From Nonomuraea antri (GTDB lineage Bacteria > Actinomycetota > Actinomycetes > Streptosporangiales > Streptosporangiaceae), in the NCBI RefSeq assembly GCF_013283785.1, contig NZ_JABCPZ010000061.1, forward strand, positions 1-47,633: DNA of 47,633 nt, read 5' to 3'. Position 1 is the stretch's first letter. Each line of letters begins with the position of its first letter. A program made the translations under genes and the position numbers. Shown here piece by piece: positions 18,682-26,656 of the stretch. Under the pieces are notes generated by a model. The model was not told the DNA's origin, made no database searches, and worked only from the letters and a program-made list of their open reading frames with translations.

Positions 18682-19449
18682 CTATGACGCGGTCGGGCTC
18701 GACTCAGGGCTGGGGCTGGTGCCCGGGCTCGTGTCGCCGGGGCTCGGGCTGGTGCCCGGGCTGGTGGCGCCCGGGCTGGTGCCGCCGGGGCTCGGGCTGG
18801 CGCCGGTGTTCTTCACGACCGCGCCCGTGGCCGCGTCGATGGTGACCTCGTGCTTGGTGCCGTCGTCCACCACGTCGGACTCCCAGACCGTCTTGCCCTG
18901 GGTGGTGTCGAGGTTCAGCTCGGTGATGCGGCCGCCGGGCATCGCCGCCGAGATCTTGTCGGCCGCCTGGGCGTAGTCGAGCTTCGCCTTGGCCAGGCGA
19001 TCCTTGTGCTTGGCCTTGTCCTCGGCGTCGTCGTCCTCGGCGGTGGGGCCGCTGACGACCTCGCCGTTCTGGACGTCCATCTGGTGCTCGACGCCGTTGG
19101 CGTCCGCGACCTGCACCTCCCACAGCGTGCCGCCCTCCTCGGTCTCGATCGAGATGACCTTGGAATTGGGCACGGCCTGCAGCGCCGCCTGCCCGGCCCG
19201 CTTCAGCCTGGCCTGCTCCCCGTTCTGGGCGCCGGGCGAGGTGGCGGTCTGGCCGGGTGAAGCCGTCTGGCCGGGCGAGGCCGCGGTCGCGGTGCCCTCG
19301 GGCTCCGTGGGCTGGGTGGCTGTCGGTGTGACGGCCGAGGGCGTGCCGGGCGACCGGCCCACCAGGGCGGTCTGCTGGGCTGCCCCGCCGCATCCGGCGG
19401 TGATCGCGGCCGAGGCGGCCAGGGCGACCCCGATGAGCGTTTTGTTCAT
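18682..19449 (-). CDS. PepSY-domain lipoprotein
   Basis: A 255-residue exported lipoprotein. The signal peptide (MNKTLIGVALAASAAITAGC) ends in a lipobox with the lipidated Cys at residue 20. A Thr/Pro/Ser/Gly-rich linker (about 30-75) leads to two PepSY-like repeats, ARLKRAGQAALQAVPNSKVI and DYAQAADKISAAMPGGRI, each followed by a W-E-V/W-E-S strand and ending near residue 200. The C-terminal tail repeats the unit S-P-G-x-T/S-P-S about six times. PepSY proteins are thought to bind and inhibit peptidases or act near the membrane surface. It is convergent with uvrB, and no protease gene is adjacent. Confidence 0.85.
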   Translation of the reverse strand: MNKTLIGVALAASAAITAGCGGAAQQTALVGRSPGTPSAVTPTATQPTEPEGTATAASPGQTASPGQTATSPGAQNGEQARLKRAGQAALQAVPNSKVISIETEEGGTLWEVQVADANGVEHQMDVQNGEVVSGPTAEDDDAEDKAKHKDRLAKAKLDYAQAADKISAAMPGGRITELNLDTTQGKTVWESDVVDDGTKHEVTIDAATGAVVKNTGASPSPGGTSPGATSPGTSPSPGDTSPGTSPSPESSPTAS

Positions 19450-19515
19450 GTTGGAGACCTTGCCCTCCAGAAAGAGGACTATTCCTGCAGGTCAGAACGG
19501 CGTCGAAGCTCGGTT

Positions 19516-19711
19516 GGGCCGGGACCGGCGGTCCGCACGGGCTTCCCGCCGCCCGCCGATGGGCCGGGACTGGCGGTGTGTACGGGCTTCGCCCCGCCTG
19601 TCGCCGGGCCGGGACGGGCGGTCCGTACGGGCTTCCCGCCGCCTGCCGCCGGGCCGAGGCGGGTGGTCCGTACGGGCTTCGCGGCGGCCGTCGCCGGGCC
19701 GGGACAGGTGC
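19516..19711. repeat. 45-bp minisatellite (four copies plus a partial)
   Basis: Four consecutive 45-bp units start at 19516, 19561, 19606 and 19651, with a partial fifth at 19696. Each begins GGGCCGGGAC (GGGCCGAGGC in the fourth) and has CGGGCTTC near its middle. Units differ at a handful of positions, so this is an aged tandem array. It fills most of the 314-nt gap between the divergent lipoprotein and zinc-ribbon genes. The period is a multiple of three, so all frames stay open, but no start codon or RBS supports translation. Confidence 0.9.
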
Positions 19712-19763
19712 GGGCGAAGGAAAAGGAGGTGAGGGGGTTTCGGGTGGGCGGTAGCGTGCTGGG

Positions 19764-20324
19764 GTGCGGAAATGTGTGGAGTGCGGCCATTGGGAGCCGG
19801 CGGGGGCGCCGGGCTGCGAGCGCTGCGCGGCCATCGTCGACGAACTGGTCGAGGAGGGCTGGCGGGCGTTCGTGGAGCGGGAGTTCGGCCCGGCCGGCAC
19901 GCCCGACGAGCGGCTCATCGCGGAAATGGTGATCGACGAGCCCGACAAGCACCCGTGGCGGGTGGTCGACGCCGCCTACGACCGGCTGACCTGCGAGGAG
20001 TGCGGCAACAGGCTGAGCCGCGGCCCGGCCGGCTGCGCCGCCTGCGACCGGGCGAACGGCTTCCGCTACGCGGCCATCGAGATCGACCGGCCCGGGGTTC
20101 CGCCGGGCAATGAGCACGCGTTGCGGGTGAACGTCTCGGTGGTGCGCCGGCCGTCCGGGATCTCGGCCAGCGAGGTGCTGGTGCGGCGGTTGTCGCTGCC
20201 GATCCTGCTGGCGGGCCGACTGCCCACGACGGCGCAGGCCCAGGCGACCAAGGCGATGATCAACGAGGGGGCGGGCGAGGACCGGGTCGCCGCGTTCATC
20301 TACCGGGAGTGGGGCGTCGCCTGA
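19764..20324 (+). CDS. Double zinc-ribbon protein of unknown function
   Basis: A 186-residue protein starting at GTG 19764. It has two Cys4 knuckles: CVECGHWEPAGAPGCERC (residues 4-21) and CEECGNRLSRGPAGCAAC near 77-94. A mixed alpha/beta C-terminal half without clear motifs ends in YREWGVA. The N-terminal zinc ribbon followed by a conserved helical stretch (LVEEGWRAFVEREFG) is a pattern I have seen in actinobacterial conserved hypotheticals. The last 29 nt overlap the end of the convergent Uma2-family gene. No strong Shine-Dalgarno. Confidence 0.75.
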   Translation: MRKCVECGHWEPAGAPGCERCAAIVDELVEEGWRAFVEREFGPAGTPDERLIAEMVIDEPDKHPWRVVDAAYDRLTCEECGNRLSRGPAGCAACDRANGFRYAAIEIDRPGVPPGNEHALRVNVSVVRRPSGISASEVLVRRLSLPILLAGRLPTTAQAQATKAMINEGAGEDRVAAFIYREWGVA

Positions 20325-20892
20325 CCGCGGTGAGGTCGAGGTCCAGGTCGACGGGGAACCCGAGGTAGGTGCGCAGCCGGTCGCGGTGGACACCGGTTGG
20401 CACGTAAGTCCGGGTGGCGGGCTCGAGCTCGAAGGTGTGCACCACGGGCCGGTCGTCTTCCTGCCGTTCCACGCGCCAGAAGTGCCTGATGCCCGCGGCG
20501 GCGTACTTGATCGGCTTGGTGGTGCGGTCCAGCTCCAGCGATTCCGCCGAGGCCACTTCGACCGCGAGGTGCACGTCGGCGGGCTGGAAGGTGGTCGCCG
20601 CCAAGGTGAACGCCGACGCGTCGACCAGGAGGACATCAGGTCTCGGTCGTTGCCGCTCGCCGAGGGTGACCGTCATCTCGCGGGCGACCACGAGGTCGCC
20701 CGGCGGGGCGAGGGAGAACGTGAGCAGGTCGACCGCGAGCAGGTGGAAGCCGGTCTGCGGGGGCCACACGAGGAGCGACGAGTCGATCAGCTCCACGTGC
20801 CGGGGCGCGCCCGGGGGAAGGTGATCGAGCATGTCGGCGGTCCACCCGCCGGGAGGACCGGGGTGGAACCACTCGGGCAATCCTGCGGCCAT
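20296..20892 (-). CDS. Uma2 family (DUF820) restriction-endonuclease-fold protein
   Basis: A 198-residue protein beginning MAAGLPEWFH. It has the Uma2 core: HVELIDSSLLVWPPQTGFH, RPDVLLVDA, then LAVEVASAESLELDRTTKPIKYAAAGIRHFW, giving the P-D...E-V...K nuclease-fold pattern. Uma2 proteins are common in actinobacteria and cyanobacteria, often in many copies, with no proven function. The ATG at 20892 is chosen over 20916 because GGAGAGG lies 6 nt upstream. It overlaps the zinc-ribbon gene tail-to-tail by 29 nt. Confidence 0.85.
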   Translation of the reverse strand: MAAGLPEWFHPGPPGGWTADMLDHLPPGAPRHVELIDSSLLVWPPQTGFHLLAVDLLTFSLAPPGDLVVAREMTVTLGERQRPRPDVLLVDASAFTLAATTFQPADVHLAVEVASAESLELDRTTKPIKYAAAGIRHFWRVERQEDDRPVVHTFELEPATRTYVPTGVHRDRLRTYLGFPVDLDLDLTAVRRRPTPGR

Positions 20893-20949
20893 CAGGGTCC
20901 TCTCCGGCGATCTCACGTGGCGGGTTCATACTGCCACGAAGAGTGATCG

Positions 20950-21555
20950 TCAGGAGAGGTCTTTGCGTTCCTCCACGGAGCGGCGGTAGAGCTCGTCGAT
21001 CTCGTCGAGCGGGTCCGGCGGGCGGCGGCGGGCCTCGATCTCCAGGTCGGTGCGCGAGCCCAGTTCCTCGATGCCCGACCCGGTGTGCTGCACCTGGTCG
21101 CTGAGCAGGTCGGCGCGGATGCGGGCGCACATGGCGGTCAGTTTGGCCTGGTGCTGGCGCAGCCGGTCGAGCGTGGCGTGGTCGACGTACGGCGACACGC
21201 GGCGCTGCTGGGCGTACATGCCGAGCTGCCCGTCGTGCACGTCGGCCTGGGCGGTGAGGTCGGCGAGCAGGCGGGGCAGCTCGCCCAGCCCCCAGCCCTG
21301 GCGCTGGGCCTGCTCGACGGCCTGGCGGGTCAGCGACACCTCGCGGCGCAGGTCGAGCCGGAGGCGTTCGACCTCGGCGGCGTCGCCGGTGCCCATGGCG
21401 TTGACGTGCGTCGTCAGCTTGGTCGTGGCCTCGCGTGCCTTGACGGCGGCCTTCTTGCCCAGCTTGACCAGCAGGAAGATGCCGACCCCTGCCAGGAGCA
21501 GGAAGAACGCCAGGATCGCCAGGACGACGAGAAGAAACTCACCGATCGTGACCAC
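20950..21555 (-). CDS. Membrane-anchored coiled-coil protein
   Basis: A 201-residue protein with one N-terminal hydrophobic segment (about 5-31, EFLLVVLAILAFFLLLAG), a basic flank (KLGKKAAVKAREA), and a long charged helical region without globular motifs. The topology suggests a cytoplasmic coiled coil tethered to the membrane. The GTG start at 21555 overlaps the end of the upstream PadR gene by 17 nt, so it is probably translationally coupled; its GGAGG is too close to act as a normal Shine-Dalgarno. Function unknown, and the pairing with PadR is the only clue. Confidence 0.75.
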   Translation of the reverse strand: MVTIGEFLLVVLAILAFFLLLAGVGIFLLVKLGKKAAVKAREATTKLTTHVNAMGTGDAAEVERLRLDLRREVSLTRQAVEQAQRQGWGLGELPRLLADLTAQADVHDGQLGMYAQQRRVSPYVDHATLDRLRQHQAKLTAMCARIRADLLSDQVQHTGSGIEELGSRTDLEIEARRRPPDPLDEIDELYRRSVEERKDLS

Positions 21556-22111
21556 CTCCGGAGGGATTGATGCCTTGAGGATAGTCCGACAGATCGGTCA
21601 GCATCTGCTCGGCGAGGTCCCGTTCGGCTGCGTGATAACGCTCCGACCAACGAGCGACGAGTGCCGCGTAGTTCCACCCCGGACGCCCGGCGGCGGCCTC
21701 GGCCGAGTGGGCGGCGGCGGCCCGCAGCCGCTCGGCGCGGTCGCGGTGTTCGGCCACGATCGCGCGCAGCGACTCCGGGTCGGCCAGGTGGCCGAGCCAG
21801 ACCCGCAGGGCCACGCCGTGCTTGAGCACCGGAGCCTCCACGGGTGAGTCGCGCACCCAGCCGGCCAGCGCCTCGCGGCCGCTCGGGGTGATCGTGTAGA
21901 CGCGGGCCCCGTCGAGCTGGCGGGAGCTGACGTACCCGACCTCGGACAGGCGGCGCAGTTCCGAGTAGACCTGGCTCATCGCCGGGCTCCAGTAGAAGAA
22001 GCGCAGGATGTTGTCGGCCCAGCGCTTGATCTCGTAGCCGGACAGCTCCGCCTCGAACGACAGGATCCCGAGCACCGCCCATGAGGTGGCGGGCAGGCGC
22101 GGGGGAGTCAT
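21539..22111 (-). CDS. PadR-family transcriptional regulator
   Basis: A 190-residue protein with an N-terminal winged helix (LGILSFEAELSGYEIKRWADNIL, then SQVYSELRRLSEVGYVSSRQ and the wing around RVYTITPSGREAL). A C-terminal helical dimerisation region spans about 90-180, typical of the Vir/PadR C-domain. It is divergent from the luciferase/SDR operon and is its likely local regulator. No clear Shine-Dalgarno precedes the ATG; two CGTACG hexamers (22121-22126 and 22134-22139) flank the presumed promoter. Confidence 0.88.
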   Translation of the reverse strand: MTPPRLPATSWAVLGILSFEAELSGYEIKRWADNILRFFYWSPAMSQVYSELRRLSEVGYVSSRQLDGARVYTITPSGREALAGWVRDSPVEAPVLKHGVALRVWLGHLADPESLRAIVAEHRDRAERLRAAAAHSAEAAAGRPGWNYAALVARWSERYHAAERDLAEQMLTDLSDYPQGINPSGGGHDR

Positions 22112-22203
22112 GCCAGCCAGCGTACGGCAGCCGCGTACGGATGATCGACGCCGACGAAACCAAGCAAGCTCTTGATTGAGTCGCCGTGCTGTGTTTCAGT
22201 TCA

Positions 22204-22220
22204 CCTATTCCTAATAGGAA
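22204..22220 (+). promoter_or_regulatory. Overlapping palindromes before the luciferase-like/SDR operon
   Basis: CCTATT (22204-22209) and AATAGG (22213-22218) form one palindrome; TTCCTA (22208-22213) and TAGGAA (22215-22220) form another around a single central A. Both end 4-6 nt before the AGGGAGC Shine-Dalgarno of the first operon gene. The AT-rich, nested symmetry in very GC-rich DNA suggests a conserved operator, perhaps for the divergent PadR protein. Confidence 0.5.
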
Positions 22221-22233
22221 CACAGGGAGCGCC

Positions 22234-23349
22234 GTGAAGTTCTCCATGATCTTCGAAGCCCAGCTGGCCGACCCGGGCAGGGAGCACGAGCACCAGGTCC
22301 TGCGTGACTGCGTCGAGCAGGCCGTACTGGCCGAGGAGCAGGGCTTCGACCGGGTGTGGGCGGTGGAGCACCACGCGCTGAAGTGGTACGCCCACATGAG
22401 CGCCCCCGAGATCTTCCTCAGCTACGTGGCCGCCCGCACCGAGCGCATCAGGCTCGGCCACGGCGTGGTCTGCCTGCCGTTCAACTTCAACCACCCGGTC
22501 CGGGTCGCCGAGCGCGCGGCCATGCTGGACGTGCTCAGCGGCGGCCGGCTCGACCTCGGCGCCGGACGCGGCGCGACCAGGCAGGAGACCAGCCTGTGCG
22601 GCGTCGACCCGGAACGCACCTACGCCGAGCTGGACGAGTCGCTGCGCATCATCGCCGGCGCCTGGCGTGCCGACGAGCTGGAGTGGCACGGCCCGCTGCT
22701 GGACATCCCGCCGCACCCGATCCTGCCCAGGCCCGCGCAGTCGCCGCACCCGCCGCTGTTCCTGGCCTGCTCCAAGCGTGACACGCTGGCCCTGGCCGCC
22801 GAGTACGGCGTCGGCGCGCTCGTGCTCGGCTTCTCCGGCCCGGAGGAGATCAAGCAGATGCGTGCCTGCTACGACGACGCCATCGCCGCCAGGACCGGGG
22901 AAAGGCTGGTGTCGAGCGTGGTCAACGACCACTTCGCGGCGCTCTGCCCGACCATCGTGCTCGACTCGCGCGAGCGCGCCGTCCAGATCGGGGCTCGCGG
23001 GCAGCGCTTCTTCGCGCAGTCCATCGCCCACTGGTACGGCTCCGCGCCCCCGCCCGACGAGGCCGTCGTCCCCGGCAGGGACGAGGTCGCCGCGATGCGC
23101 GAGGCCGCCGAGCAGCAGCTGGCTCACCTGCACGAGGCCCGCATCCCGGTCACGCCCAACGCCACCGCCACCTTCAACGTCGAGCACGCGTACGGGACCG
23201 CCGAGGACGCCGTCGCCTACGTGGAGCGCCTGGCCGACGCGGGGGCCGACGAGATCATGTGCCTGATCCAGATGGGCACGGTGCCACAGGACGTCTGCCT
23301 GGAAACGATCAGGCAGTGGGGTCAGAAGGTCATCCCGGAATTCCGCTGA
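22234..23349 (+). CDS. Luciferase-like (LLM) flavin/F420 monooxygenase 1
   Basis: A 371-residue bacterial-luciferase-fold oxidoreductase. VKFSMIFEAQLADPG opens the barrel, GFDRVWAVEHHALKWY carries the conserved E-H-H, and RLGHGVVCLPFNFNHPVRVAERAAMLDVLSGGRLDLGAGRG is the classic flavin-binding stretch. The start is GTG 22234 with AGGGAGC 5 nt upstream. Of the three LLM enzymes here this resembles the LuxA/SsuD-like alkanal branch most. It is the first gene of the seven-gene operon. Substrate unknown; FMNH2 or F420H2 could be the cofactor. Confidence 0.9.
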   Translation: MKFSMIFEAQLADPGREHEHQVLRDCVEQAVLAEEQGFDRVWAVEHHALKWYAHMSAPEIFLSYVAARTERIRLGHGVVCLPFNFNHPVRVAERAAMLDVLSGGRLDLGAGRGATRQETSLCGVDPERTYAELDESLRIIAGAWRADELEWHGPLLDIPPHPILPRPAQSPHPPLFLACSKRDTLALAAEYGVGALVLGFSGPEEIKQMRACYDDAIAARTGERLVSSVVNDHFAALCPTIVLDSRERAVQIGARGQRFFAQSIAHWYGSAPPPDEAVVPGRDEVAAMREAAEQQLAHLHEARIPVTPNATATFNVEHAYGTAEDAVAYVERLADAGADEIMCLIQMGTVPQDVCLETIRQWGQKVIPEFR

Positions 23350-23381
23350 CGGGATCCGGATCCGGCTGAGGGAGCAGGCAC

Positions 23382-24143
23382 ATGCTGGACGGCAAGGTCA
23401 TCATCATCACCGGCGGCGCGCGCGGCCTGGGCGCGGCCACGGCCCGCCGCTGCGTCGCGGCCGGCGCCCGGGTCGTGCTCACCGACGTGCTCGCCGAGGA
23501 GGGCGCCGCCACCGCCAAGGAGCTGGCGGCCGGGTTCGTCGCGCACGACGTCCGCGACGAGGACGACTGGGCCCGGGTGGTGCGTGAGGTCGTCGAGACG
23601 CACGGCAGGCTCGACGGGCTGGTCAACAACGCCGGCATCGCCACCCACCGCTCCATCGAGGAGCAGTCGCTCGCGGAGTTCCAGCGGGTGCTGGAGGTGA
23701 ACCTGGTCGGGGTCTTCCTCGGCCTGAAGTCCGTGGTGGCCGCGATGCGCGCGTCGGGCGGCGGGGCGATCGTGAACCTGTCGTCGGTGGCCGGGCAGAC
23801 CGCGTTGCCGGGCACCGGCGGGTACGGGGCGTCCAAGTGGGGGGTGCGCGGCCTCACCAAGATCGCGGCGCTGGAGTTCGGCGCGGCCGGGATCCGGGTC
23901 AACTCGGTGCATCCCGGGTTCATCGTCACGCCGATGACACAGGAGTTCGGGGCCGTCTCCGGCGAGGGACGCTTCCCGCTGGCCGCCAACGGGCGGTTCG
24001 GCGAGCCGGAGGAGGTGGCGCAGGCGGTCGCGTTCCTGCTGTCCGACGCGGCCTCGTACGTGACGGGGGCGGAACTGACCGTGGACGGCGGGTGGACCGC
24101 GGGGGAGATCGCCCTGCTCGGCCGGGGCTCCCAGGAGGTGTGA
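23382..24143 (+). CDS. Short-chain dehydrogenase/reductase 1
   Basis: A 253-residue classical SDR. TGGARGLG (10-17) binds the cofactor, NNAG (82-85) is intact, and the catalytic triad Ser135, Tyr148 and Lys152 is complete (GYGASKWG). Asp35 after the second strand (VVLTDV) favours NAD+ over NADP+. It probably oxidises a secondary alcohol to a ketone, or the reverse. It follows the first LLM gene by 32 nt and shares many positions with the second SDR, suggesting duplication within the operon. Confidence 0.92.
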   Translation: MLDGKVIIITGGARGLGAATARRCVAAGARVVLTDVLAEEGAATAKELAAGFVAHDVRDEDDWARVVREVVETHGRLDGLVNNAGIATHRSIEEQSLAEFQRVLEVNLVGVFLGLKSVVAAMRASGGGAIVNLSSVAGQTALPGTGGYGASKWGVRGLTKIAALEFGAAGIRVNSVHPGFIVTPMTQEFGAVSGEGRFPLAANGRFGEPEEVAQAVAFLLSDAASYVTGAELTVDGGWTAGEIALLGRGSQEV

Positions 24144-24144
24144 C

Positions 24145-25110
24145 ATGGCGGTTGACGAGGTGACCAGGGCGGTCATCGAGGCGATGAGCGCGTTCTTCCC
24201 CAAGGGCGCGGGCGGCTGGGACGCCGCCGAGGTGCGGCGGACGCTGGCCGAGGCGCCGCCGCTGGAGACCGAGCCGCGCCCGGTCGGTCAGGTGGTGGAC
24301 CGTCTGGCCGGGAACGTCCCGGTCCGGGTCTACAGCCCGCCCGAGGGCGCACAAGGTGGCGCGGGCGACGGGGGCGGGCGGCCGGTGGTCGTGTACTTCC
24401 ACGGGGGCGGGTTCACGATCTGCTCGCTCGACACCCACGACGCCGTCTGCCGCGACATCTGCGCCGGCGCGGAGGCGGTGGTGGTCTCCGTGGACTACCG
24501 GCTGGCCCCCGAGCACCCCTACCCGGCCGCCGTCGAGGACGCCTGCGCGGCCACCCGCTGGGCGCACGAGCACGCGGCCGAGCTGGGCGGCGACCCCGGC
24601 CGCCTGGTCGTGGCCGGTGACAGCGCGGGCGGCAACCTGGCCACGGTGGTCTGCCTCAAGGCCCGCGACGAGCGTGCCGGGCCGCCGATCTCGCTGCAGG
24701 TCCTGATCTACCCGGTGACCGACGCCGACCAGGACACCCCGTCCTACCGCGAGAACGGCACCGGCTACTTCCTGACCGCCGCGCACATGCGCTGGTTCTG
24801 GGACTGCTACCAGCCCGATCCGGCCAGGCGGGCCGAGCCGTACAGCTCGCCGGTGCACGCCGATCTGAGCGGCCTGCCGCCCGCGCTGGTGCTCACCGCC
24901 GAGCACGACCCGCTGCGCGACGAGGGCGAGGCGTACGCGCGGCTGCTCGGGTTCGCCGGGGTGCCCGCGCACGGCGTCAGGTACGACGGCATGTTCCACG
25001 GCTTCTACGGCTTCTACGGCATGGGCGCCGTGCTGCCGGCCGCGAAGGAGGCGTCCGAGCTGGTGAACAGCGTGATCAGGACAGGCGACGTGCGGGCGGG
25101 GGCGAGCTGA
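24145..25110 (+). CDS. Alpha/beta hydrolase, hormone-sensitive-lipase (HGGG) type
   Basis: A 321-residue esterase of the HSL (family IV) group. HGGG (86-89) forms the oxyanion hole, Ser160 lies in GDSAGG, the Asp is in LTAEHDPLRDEG and the His in DGMFHGF. The N-terminal cap (about 1-45) is typical of the family. The family hydrolyses short acyl esters and lactones. It starts 1 nt after the SDR 1 stop; its own stop overlaps the next start (TGATG at 25108-25112). Confidence 0.92.
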   Translation: MAVDEVTRAVIEAMSAFFPKGAGGWDAAEVRRTLAEAPPLETEPRPVGQVVDRLAGNVPVRVYSPPEGAQGGAGDGGGRPVVVYFHGGGFTICSLDTHDAVCRDICAGAEAVVVSVDYRLAPEHPYPAAVEDACAATRWAHEHAAELGGDPGRLVVAGDSAGGNLATVVCLKARDERAGPPISLQVLIYPVTDADQDTPSYRENGTGYFLTAAHMRWFWDCYQPDPARRAEPYSSPVHADLSGLPPALVLTAEHDPLRDEGEAYARLLGFAGVPAHGVRYDGMFHGFYGFYGMGAVLPAAKEASELVNSVIRTGDVRAGAS

Positions 25111-25859
25111 TGGGACGGCTCGACGGGAAGGTGGCGCTGATCACCGGCGGCGCGCGCGGCATCGGCGAGGCGCACGTGCGGCGCTTCACCGAGGAGGGCG
25201 CGCGCGTGGTGTTCGGCGACGTGCTCGACGGCTCGGCGGTGGCCGAGCGGACCGGGGCGAGCTACCTGCGCATGGACGTGACCAGCGAGGACGACTGGGC
25301 CGCCGCCGTCAGGCACACGGTGGACAGGTACGGGACGCTCAACGTCCTGGTCAACAACGCCGGAATCCTGAAATATCGCCTGCTGGGCGATATGTCGCCC
25401 GGCGAGTTCCGCCGCATCCTCGACGTGAACCTGCTCGGCCCGTGGCTCGGCATGCGGGCCGTGGCCGAGCCCATGCGCGCGGCCGGCGGCGGGTCCATCG
25501 TCAACACCTCCTCCGTCGAGGGCTACGCGGCCGCCGCCGGGCTGTCGGCCTACAGCGCGTCCAAGTTCGGCGTGCGCGGCATCACCAAGGCCGCCGCCCA
25601 GGAGCTCGGCAGGCACGGCATCCGCGTCAACTCGCTGCACCCCGGCGGCATCGCCACCGCGCTCGCGCTCGACCCCGAGGTGGCCAAGGGCGTGGACATC
25701 GACGCCGACGCGTTCTTCGCCGCGCTGCCGCTGGCCCGCTGGGGCGACCCGGTGGACGTGGCCAACGCGGCGGTCTTCCTCGCCTCCGACGAGTCGGCCT
25801 ACTGCACCGGCACGGAGGTCCTCGTCGACGGAGGTCTGCTCAGCGGTCCCGGCTACTAA
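25110..25859 (+). CDS. Short-chain dehydrogenase/reductase 2
   Basis: A 249-residue classical SDR with TGGARGIG (12-19), NNAG (82-85), Ser135, Tyr148 and Lys152. FGDVLDG after the second strand places an Asp that prefers NAD+. The C-terminal TGTEVLVDGG element is typical of 3-oxo/hydroxysteroid-type SDRs. Paralogous to SDR 1, so the pathway may use two alcohol steps of similar chemistry. It overlaps the preceding hydrolase gene by 1 nt. Confidence 0.92.
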   Translation: MGRLDGKVALITGGARGIGEAHVRRFTEEGARVVFGDVLDGSAVAERTGASYLRMDVTSEDDWAAAVRHTVDRYGTLNVLVNNAGILKYRLLGDMSPGEFRRILDVNLLGPWLGMRAVAEPMRAAGGGSIVNTSSVEGYAAAAGLSAYSASKFGVRGITKAAAQELGRHGIRVNSLHPGGIATALALDPEVAKGVDIDADAFFAALPLARWGDPVDVANAAVFLASDESAYCTGTEVLVDGGLLSGPGY

Positions 25860-25870
25860 GGAGGCGGCAC

Positions 25871-26656
25871 ATGCCGTACGCGGACATCGGGGGAAACGTC
25901 AGGCTCTTCTACACCGACGACGGCGCGGGGGACACGCCGTTGCTGCTGGTGCACGGCTGGGGCGCCGACTCGCACCAGTGGTCGTGGCACATCGACGCGC
26001 TCGCCAGGGACCACCGGGTGATCGCCGTCGACCTGCGCGGCCACGGCTACTCGTCCGTCCCGGACACCGGCAACACCCCGCGCGCGATGGCCGAGGACCT
26101 GAACCTGCTCCTCGACCACCTGGGCATCGAACGTGTGACGGCGATCGGGCACTCCATGGGCGGCCAGATCGTCTCCATCCTGGCCGTCGAACACCCGGAC
26201 AAGGTGGGCAAGATCGTCGTCATCGACCCCGGCTACGGCGTGGTCCCCGAGGTGGCCGCCGGGTTCCCCGGCATGATCGCCGGGCTGAGCGGCGAGCACG
26301 CCCACGCCGTCGCCGTCGAGATCGACAAGTGGTGCACCAGCAGCGCCACGCCCGCCGTCATCAGGCGCTGGCACCAGCGCCGCCTGTACGGCATGCCCCC
26401 GCACGTGCTGGCCCAGGCGTTCCAGGGCCTGTTCACCGACCCCGACTCCATCGGCGTGCGCCCGGCCAGCGACGACTACCTGGCCCGCAGGCAGTGCCCG
26501 GTGTTGTCGATCTGGGCCGACCCGGTGCAGGCGGCGTGGGAGTCCGGGCTGCTCAAGCATCCCGACTCCAAGGTCGTGTGCTGGGAGGGATCCAGCCACC
26601 GGCTGCACGAGGAACGTCCCGCCGAGTTCGTCCGCGTCCTGAGGAGCTGGCTGTGA
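25871..26656 (+). CDS. Alpha/beta hydrolase
   Basis: A 261-residue classical alpha/beta hydrolase. HGWGADSHQW gives the oxyanion region, GHSMGG holds nucleophile Ser95, the catalytic Asp is likely in the WADPVQAAWE strand, and His lies in GSSHRLHEERP. No membrane or signal sequence. It resembles ester- and carbon-carbon-bond hydrolases (haloperoxidase/MhpC-like); the reaction cannot be specified. The start has GGAGGCGG 4-10 nt upstream. Its stop overlaps the next start (GTGA at 26653-26656). Confidence 0.9.
   Translation: MPYADIGGNVRLFYTDDGAGDTPLLLVHGWGADSHQWSWHIDALARDHRVIAVDLRGHGYSSVPDTGNTPRAMAEDLNLLLDHLGIERVTAIGHSMGGQIVSILAVEHPDKVGKIVVIDPGYGVVPEVAAGFPGMIAGLSGEHAHAVAVEIDKWCTSSATPAVIRRWHQRRLYGMPPHVLAQAFQGLFTDPDSIGVRPASDDYLARRQCPVLSIWADPVQAAWESGLLKHPDSKVVCWEGSSHRLHEERPAEFVRVLRSWL

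Noticed and set aside
19516..19711. CRISPR-like array
   Set aside because: Units are contiguous without unique spacers and no cas genes are present.
19479..20636. Minus-strand frame whose end encodes the 45-bp array as 15-residue repeats
   Set aside because: It runs antisense to the zinc-ribbon gene, has no RBS, and its repeat text exists in every frame because the period is a multiple of three.
22121..22139. Two CGTACG hexamers as a PadR operator
   Set aside because: CGTACG is a frequent self-complementary word in this genome and the pair does not match the ATGT-N8-ACAT pattern of PadR sites; the nested palindrome at 22204-22220 is the better candidate.
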